Notes under the pieces: model-generated
Database searches by the model: none
Seen by the model: the letters and a program-made list of their open reading frames with translations, nothing else
Told to the model about the DNA's origin: nothing
Position numbers and translations under genes: made by a program
In this document: positions 6,206 to 9,224 of the stretch, piece after piece
Layout: the number at the start of each line of letters is the position of its first letter
Numbering within the stretch: position 1 is the stretch's first letter
DNA from: Oscillospiraceae bacterium
GTDB taxonomy: Bacteria; Bacillota; Clostridia; Saccharofermentanales; Saccharofermentanaceae
NCBI GenBank assembly: GCA_902803695.1
Contig: CADCQX010000363.1
Coordinates: forward strand, 1-9,224
Reading direction: 5' to 3'
Length of the DNA stretch: 9,224 nt

Positions 6206-7101
6206 TAAGTAAGAAATACATTAGACAATCATTCAGGATTACGTTCTCGGTTATTCTGATCGCTGCAATACTGGTCATGTCAACAGGATGCACGGAATAC
6301 ATCAGAGAACGAGCATTTGAAAGAGTTGAAGATTACGTTTATGGGTTCGTGGAAGAAATTTCCACGAATCCATTGACTGTTATGTCTGATAATTCGATCA
6401 AGAAATTGGAGCTTCCTGAGCTTTCTGATGAACAGCAGGAGATCTTCGATTCAGTTTATACATGTAAGATGAAGATCGCCGAGTTAGAGCTGGGAGAAGA
6501 TAATAAGAGCGCTGACTGTAAGTTAAAGCTCTCTTATAAGGATATCAGCGAGAAGTTCGAAGCTACTGAGTACCATACCGTTAAGGATTTCAAATCTGAG
6601 ATCGGTGATATGAAGTCTAAAAAGAAGAATATGACTTTGCATCTCGAAAAAGATGGTAAACAGTGGAAATTCAGCAATCTTCAGGAAGTGATCGACGTTA
6701 CGACTGCAGGATATTCATCACTGAATATCTGTGATGAAGACGGTTTCCCGGTCGAACTGACAACTGATTATTTTGATAATGTATATGTTGAAGCATTGTG
6801 GTATGATCCGATGTTCTCAACTCCGTTGCACCTTAATAAGCTGACTGATCCGGTCGCTTTGCAGTGCGCATTCTATTTTATTACACCTGTTAATCTCAGG
6901 TTTGAGGTTGTTCTTAGAGATGACAACGATAAGAAGCTCGCATCATATGATATCGAGATCAAGGATTCCGTTATTGTCGTAGTTGATTTCTCTGCAGACT
7001 TTGTTGGTGTCAGCAAGTTCTCCAGCGGAAATTACACTATAGAACTCAGGTGGAATGACGAAGTTTTCGCGAAGACTGAAGAACCGCTTGAAGTTAAGTA
7101 A
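6202..7101 (+). CDS. Secreted lipoprotein 3 of the trio, shorter
   Basis: A 299-residue predicted lipoprotein with a longer, basic N-region, a hydrophobic core (about 13-27) and lipobox STGC (C30; serine at -3 is acceptable but not the commonest). The N-terminal domain (about 38-167) resembles that of its neighbours: a paired-strand stretch MKIAELELGEDNKSADCKLK, then HLEKDGKQWKFSNLQEVIDV, equivalent to their W-x-[VL] region. Only one beta-rich domain follows (about 185-299), ending FSSGNYTIEL...PLEVK, close to the FDGTYTVECV...TVEVK end of lipoprotein 2. It thus lacks the middle domain and the low-complexity linker. The start is set by the ATGA overlap with lipoprotein 2; only a weak GAGG (6194-6197) is upstream, so translation is probably coupled. 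No function can be assigned. Confidence 0.82.
   Translation: MISKKYIRQSFRITFSVILIAAILVMSTGCTEYIRERAFERVEDYVYGFVEEISTNPLTVMSDNSIKKLELPELSDEQQEIFDSVYTCKMKIAELELGEDNKSADCKLKLSYKDISEKFEATEYHTVKDFKSEIGDMKSKKKNMTLHLEKDGKQWKFSNLQEVIDVTTAGYSSLNICDEDGFPVELTTDYFDNVYVEALWYDPMFSTPLHLNKLTDPVALQCAFYFITPVNLRFEVVLRDDNDKKLASYDIEIKDSVIVVVDFSADFVGVSKFSSGNYTIELRWNDEVFAKTEEPLEVK
6341..6373 (+). repeat. Long inverted repeat / RNA hairpin inside lipoprotein 3 gene
   Basis: ATGGGTTCGTGGAA (6341-6354) pairs with TTCCACGAATCCAT (6360-6373) across a 5-base loop GAAAT. Thirteen of 14 positions are Watson-Crick and the other (6345/6369) is a G-U wobble. It falls about 140 bases into the reading frame. There is no following T-tract, so it is not an ordinary intrinsic terminator. 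Confidence 0.7.
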
Positions 7102-7115
7102 CGGAGGGGCAAACA

Positions 7116-8009
7116 GTGTTTTCTGCTGACAATTGGGAAGATTTTGAGGTTATTTACGCAGGCGGCGGTGAGAAATACGAGCGTTGGGGAGATGTGTTCT
7201 TAAGAAGACCTGATCCTCAATCCGTTTGGCCGATACTCTGTGAATGGCCAAAGCCGCATGCGATATATAACAGAAGTCAGACCGGAGGCGGTTCCTGGAC
7301 TAAGATCAAGCCTATGCCGTCCAATTGGAAGATCAAATACAATTCCCTCGGCAAGGAACTGACATTTATCATCGAACCTACATCTTTCAAGCATACGGGT
7401 CTTTTCCCTGAACAGGCTGCCAACTGGGATTACTGCGGTAATCTTATCGAGAATGCCAAAAAGCAGGGAAAGAAGGACATCAAGATCCTTAATCTGTTTG
7501 CTTATACGGGAGGAGCGACGATCGCGTCCGCTGCTCACGGGGCAGATGAGACCGTTCATGTAGATGCTTCTAAGGGCATGATCGCCCGTGCTAAGGAAAA
7601 TCTCAAGGAGTCAGGATATGCGGATAGTTACGTCCGCTTTATCGCTGAAGACTGTATGAGCTTTGTTGACCGTGAGATCAGGAGAGGCCGTAAGTATGAC
7701 GGTATCATAATGGATCCGCCTGCATACGGAAGAGGACCGAAGGGCGAACTTTGGAAACTCGAAGATGCTCTTTATGATCTGGTAACTAAATGCGAACAGC
7801 TTCTTTCCGATGATCCTTTATTCTTTATCATCAGTTCATATGCATCCGAGATAACTGCTCAGGCATCAGGTGATGTCCTGGCTTTGGGCGTTGCCCAGAA
7901 ACACGGCGGTTCCGTTGACGCGCAGGAACTTTGCCTTCCGATAAGCCAGATGGGGATCCATCTTCCATGCGGAGCTACAGCCCGTTGGACTCCCGGTACA
8001 TATCTATGA
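7116..8009 (+). CDS. Class I SAM-dependent methyltransferase, RlmI/RlmK-related
   Basis: A 297-residue putative RNA methyltransferase. The region EPTSFKHTGLFPEQAANWD (87-105) is typical of the COG1092 / Methyltrans_SAM group. SAM-binding motif I is LNLFAYTGGATIASAA (125-140), followed by the acidic VHVDASKGMIARAKEN, and the catalytic-type motif IV is MDPPAYGRGPKG (199-210). It is shorter than RlmI (about 400 residues) and lacks the N-terminal PUA domain; residues 1-90 instead form a compact N-terminal segment with ERWGDVFLRRPDPQ. The start is GTG at 7116, supported by a strong GGAGGGG (7103-7109). It lies 14 bp after lipoprotein 3 and overlaps the next gene by ATGA. The family usually methylates C5 of cytosine in 23S rRNA, but the substrate of this PUA-less group is not known to me, so no symbol is given. 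Confidence 0.88.
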   Translation: MFSADNWEDFEVIYAGGGEKYERWGDVFLRRPDPQSVWPILCEWPKPHAIYNRSQTGGGSWTKIKPMPSNWKIKYNSLGKELTFIIEPTSFKHTGLFPEQAANWDYCGNLIENAKKQGKKDIKILNLFAYTGGATIASAAHGADETVHVDASKGMIARAKENLKESGYADSYVRFIAEDCMSFVDREIRRGRKYDGIIMDPPAYGRGPKGELWKLEDALYDLVTKCEQLLSDDPLFFIISSYASEITAQASGDVLALGVAQKHGGSVDAQELCLPISQMGIHLPCGATARWTPGTYL

Positions 8010-8698
8010 CATATAAAGATCTGACTATCGTTTTCGAAGACAATCATCTTATTGTTGCCGTAAAGCCTGCAGGAGTGCTTTCCCAGGCTGACGGTTCTGA
8101 TGCGCCTGACATGCTTACTCTTTTAAAGGAATATATAAAAGAGAAGTATAATAAGCCCGGTGCTGTTTTTCTGGGATTATTACACAGGCTCGACAGGCCG
8201 GTATCTGGCCTTATGGTCTTCGCGAAAACAAGCAAGTGCGCATCAAGGATAAGTGCACAGATCCGCGATCGTAAAGTCACCAAACGCTACCGTGCCGTAG
8301 TCGAGGGCAATTTCAAAGACAAAAAGGGCACACTTACTCATTACGCACTTAAAGATCCAAAGACGAACAACACCAAGATATTTGAAGCAGGGAAGGCGCC
8401 TAAGGATGCCAAACCTGTTAAGTTATCATATGAAGTAGCAGCTGAAGGCGAATACAAGGGTAAGAAGATATCTCTTGTTGAGATCGACCTTAATACCGGA
8501 AGATCCCATCAGATCAGGACCCAGCTTCAGTATATAGGTCATCCGCTCCTGGGTGATGCCAGATACGGAAGCGGCTTATACAAGGGCGATATCGCCCTTC
8601 AGTCATTTATGCTCGGGTTCGATCATCCGATAACAGGTGAGAGGATGGAGTATTCTCTTGATCTTCAGCAAAAAGATCCGTGGATGGTATTTCTTTAA
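8006..8698 (+). CDS. RluA-family RNA pseudouridine synthase
   Basis: A 230-residue protein of the RluA family, which converts specific uridines in rRNA or tRNA to pseudouridine. The opening segment DLTIVFEDNHLIVAVKPAGV is the usual catalytic-domain start. HRLDRPVSGLMVFAKT (60-75) carries the catalytic aspartate D63, and GRSHQIRTQLQYIGHPLLGD is the conserved late motif. There is no N-terminal S4 domain, so it resembles the short RluA/TruC-like members rather than RluC or RluD. ATG at 8006 is chosen because the protein then begins at the family's conserved start and overlaps the methyltransferase stop as ATGA; the reading frame is open further upstream, but that extension looks like the shadow of the preceding gene. 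No ribosome site is visible, so translation is likely coupled. It is last in the plus-strand operon. The target site cannot be told from sequence. Confidence 0.92.
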   Translation: MTYKDLTIVFEDNHLIVAVKPAGVLSQADGSDAPDMLTLLKEYIKEKYNKPGAVFLGLLHRLDRPVSGLMVFAKTSKCASRISAQIRDRKVTKRYRAVVEGNFKDKKGTLTHYALKDPKTNNTKIFEAGKAPKDAKPVKLSYEVAAEGEYKGKKISLVEIDLNTGRSHQIRTQLQYIGHPLLGDARYGSGLYKGDIALQSFMLGFDHPITGERMEYSLDLQQKDPWMVFL

Positions 8699-8701
8699 AC
8701 C

Positions 8702-9224
8702 TTACATTGGGAAAATGCGTATATTTTCATTGACTACTTCGATCCTTGCTAATATCGGAGTAAAAATCAGGCTTAAGATAGCCAGTATTATTGCGATTAT
8801 CGTTATTACTTTAAAGAGATTATTAACTGCTTTGTTTTCTTCAGCCGCTTTTAATTTTCCATTTGTATAGAGAGTGATCATACAGGATATTATTGTCAGG
8901 CAGAATGGAAAAACTATTGAACCGAACACCAGTAAAAACATAGTGTTTGATAATAAGTGAGTCACTAATAGTTCTTGTAAATGTCTGATGATCGTAGAAT
9001 ATTTCAAAAAACTTACGAATGTTCCCAAAAGCGATACTATCGTCATAGCAAGACTTGCTTTTCGGATCCATCCAAGGGCATCTTTCTTTTCGTTTCCGGA
9101 ATAGTCGGCCATTTTCTCGGCCACTGCTTTAACTTCGCTGTTCATATTATCTAACCTTTCTCCGTCGATTATCTCACGGACATCCGCATCGTATAATTCG
9201 GCGATATCAACCAGCATGGAAATA
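8702..9224 (-). CDS. C-terminal part of a membrane-linked XRE-type regulator (partial)
   Basis: The frame stays open through the window end, so the true start is outside; the methionine at 9217 is an internal residue, preceded by Ile-Ser in frame. The visible start, MLVDIAELYDADVREIIDGER, matches the end of the helix-turn-helix module of clostridial XRE regulators, where a DxxEIIDGER-like segment follows the DNA-binding helices. A soluble linker (MNSEVKAVAEKMADYSGNEKK) leads to about three hydrophobic helices near residues 55-72, 90-116 and 134-154, counted from 9217. The DNA-binding domain itself is not in the window. Membrane tethering suggests a regulator responding to an envelope signal (inference). 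It converges on the pseudouridine synthase gene with 3 bp between stop codons and no clear terminator. Confidence 0.8.
   Translation of the reverse strand, partial: ISMLVDIAELYDADVREIIDGERLDNMNSEVKAVAEKMADYSGNEKKDALGWIRKASLAMTIVSLLGTFVSFLKYSTIIRHLQELLVTHLLSNTMFLLVFGSIVFPFCLTIISCMITLYTNGKLKAAEENKAVNNLFKVITIIAIILAILSLIFTPILARIEVVNENIRIFPM

Noticed and set aside
7931..8005. N-terminal extension of the RluA-type gene to an upstream start at 7931
   Set aside because: The extra 25 residues overlap the methyltransferase and do not match the family start; ATG at 8006 gives the conserved N-terminus and an ATGA overlap.
8711..8728. GAAAAT/ATTTTC hairpin just past the convergent stops, as a bidirectional terminator
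   Set aside because: Six A/T-rich pairs only, no GC core and no T-tract on either strand; it also lies within the XRE-type coding region.

Overview
The window looks like chromosomal DNA from a Gram-positive, clostridial (Bacillota) bacterium. The reasons are moderately AT-rich DNA, strong AAGGAG-type ribosome sites, use of a GTG start, three lipobox-bearing secreted lipoproteins, an OmpR/PhoR-like two-component pair, and a XRE regulator fused to membrane helices of the kind common in gut and rumen Clostridia. There is no phage, transposon, CRISPR or RNA gene. The organism assignment is inference from these traits.

Layout. (1) Bases 1-147 hold the 3' end of an unidentified plus-strand gene; it overlaps the end of the next gene tail to tail. 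(2) Minus strand, bases 3332 to 122: a compact three-gene operon of response regulator, sensor histidine kinase and an RluF-type 23S rRNA pseudouridine synthase, with start and stop codons touching or overlapping. (3) Bases 3333-3572: a divergent control region with a clear extended -10 promoter on the plus strand, a candidate minus-strand -10, repeated AAATGTGAA elements, an imperfect inverted repeat and a perfect 14-bp palindrome at the predicted plus-strand transcription start. (4) Plus strand, bases 3573 to 8698: three tandem, distantly paralogous lipoproteins, then a class I SAM-dependent RNA-type methyltransferase and an RluA-family pseudouridine synthase. Gaps are 11 and 14 bp or 4-bp ATGA overlaps, so this looks like one transcription unit. 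(5) Bases 8702-9224, minus strand: the C-terminal part of a membrane-anchored XRE-type regulator, cut off by the window end, with only 3 bp between its stop codon and that of the pseudouridine synthase.

How it may work together. The histidine kinase carries an extracytoplasmic sensing domain, and the lipoproteins should sit on the outer face of the same membrane. Because the two operons share one control region with repeated candidate operator sequences, a reasonable hypothesis is that the response regulator controls its own operon and the divergent lipoprotein operon. Each operon also ends with RNA-modification genes. The lipoprotein trio, with a common N-terminal domain followed by one or two related beta-rich domains, is the least explained part of the window. 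I do not recognise a characterised family for it.
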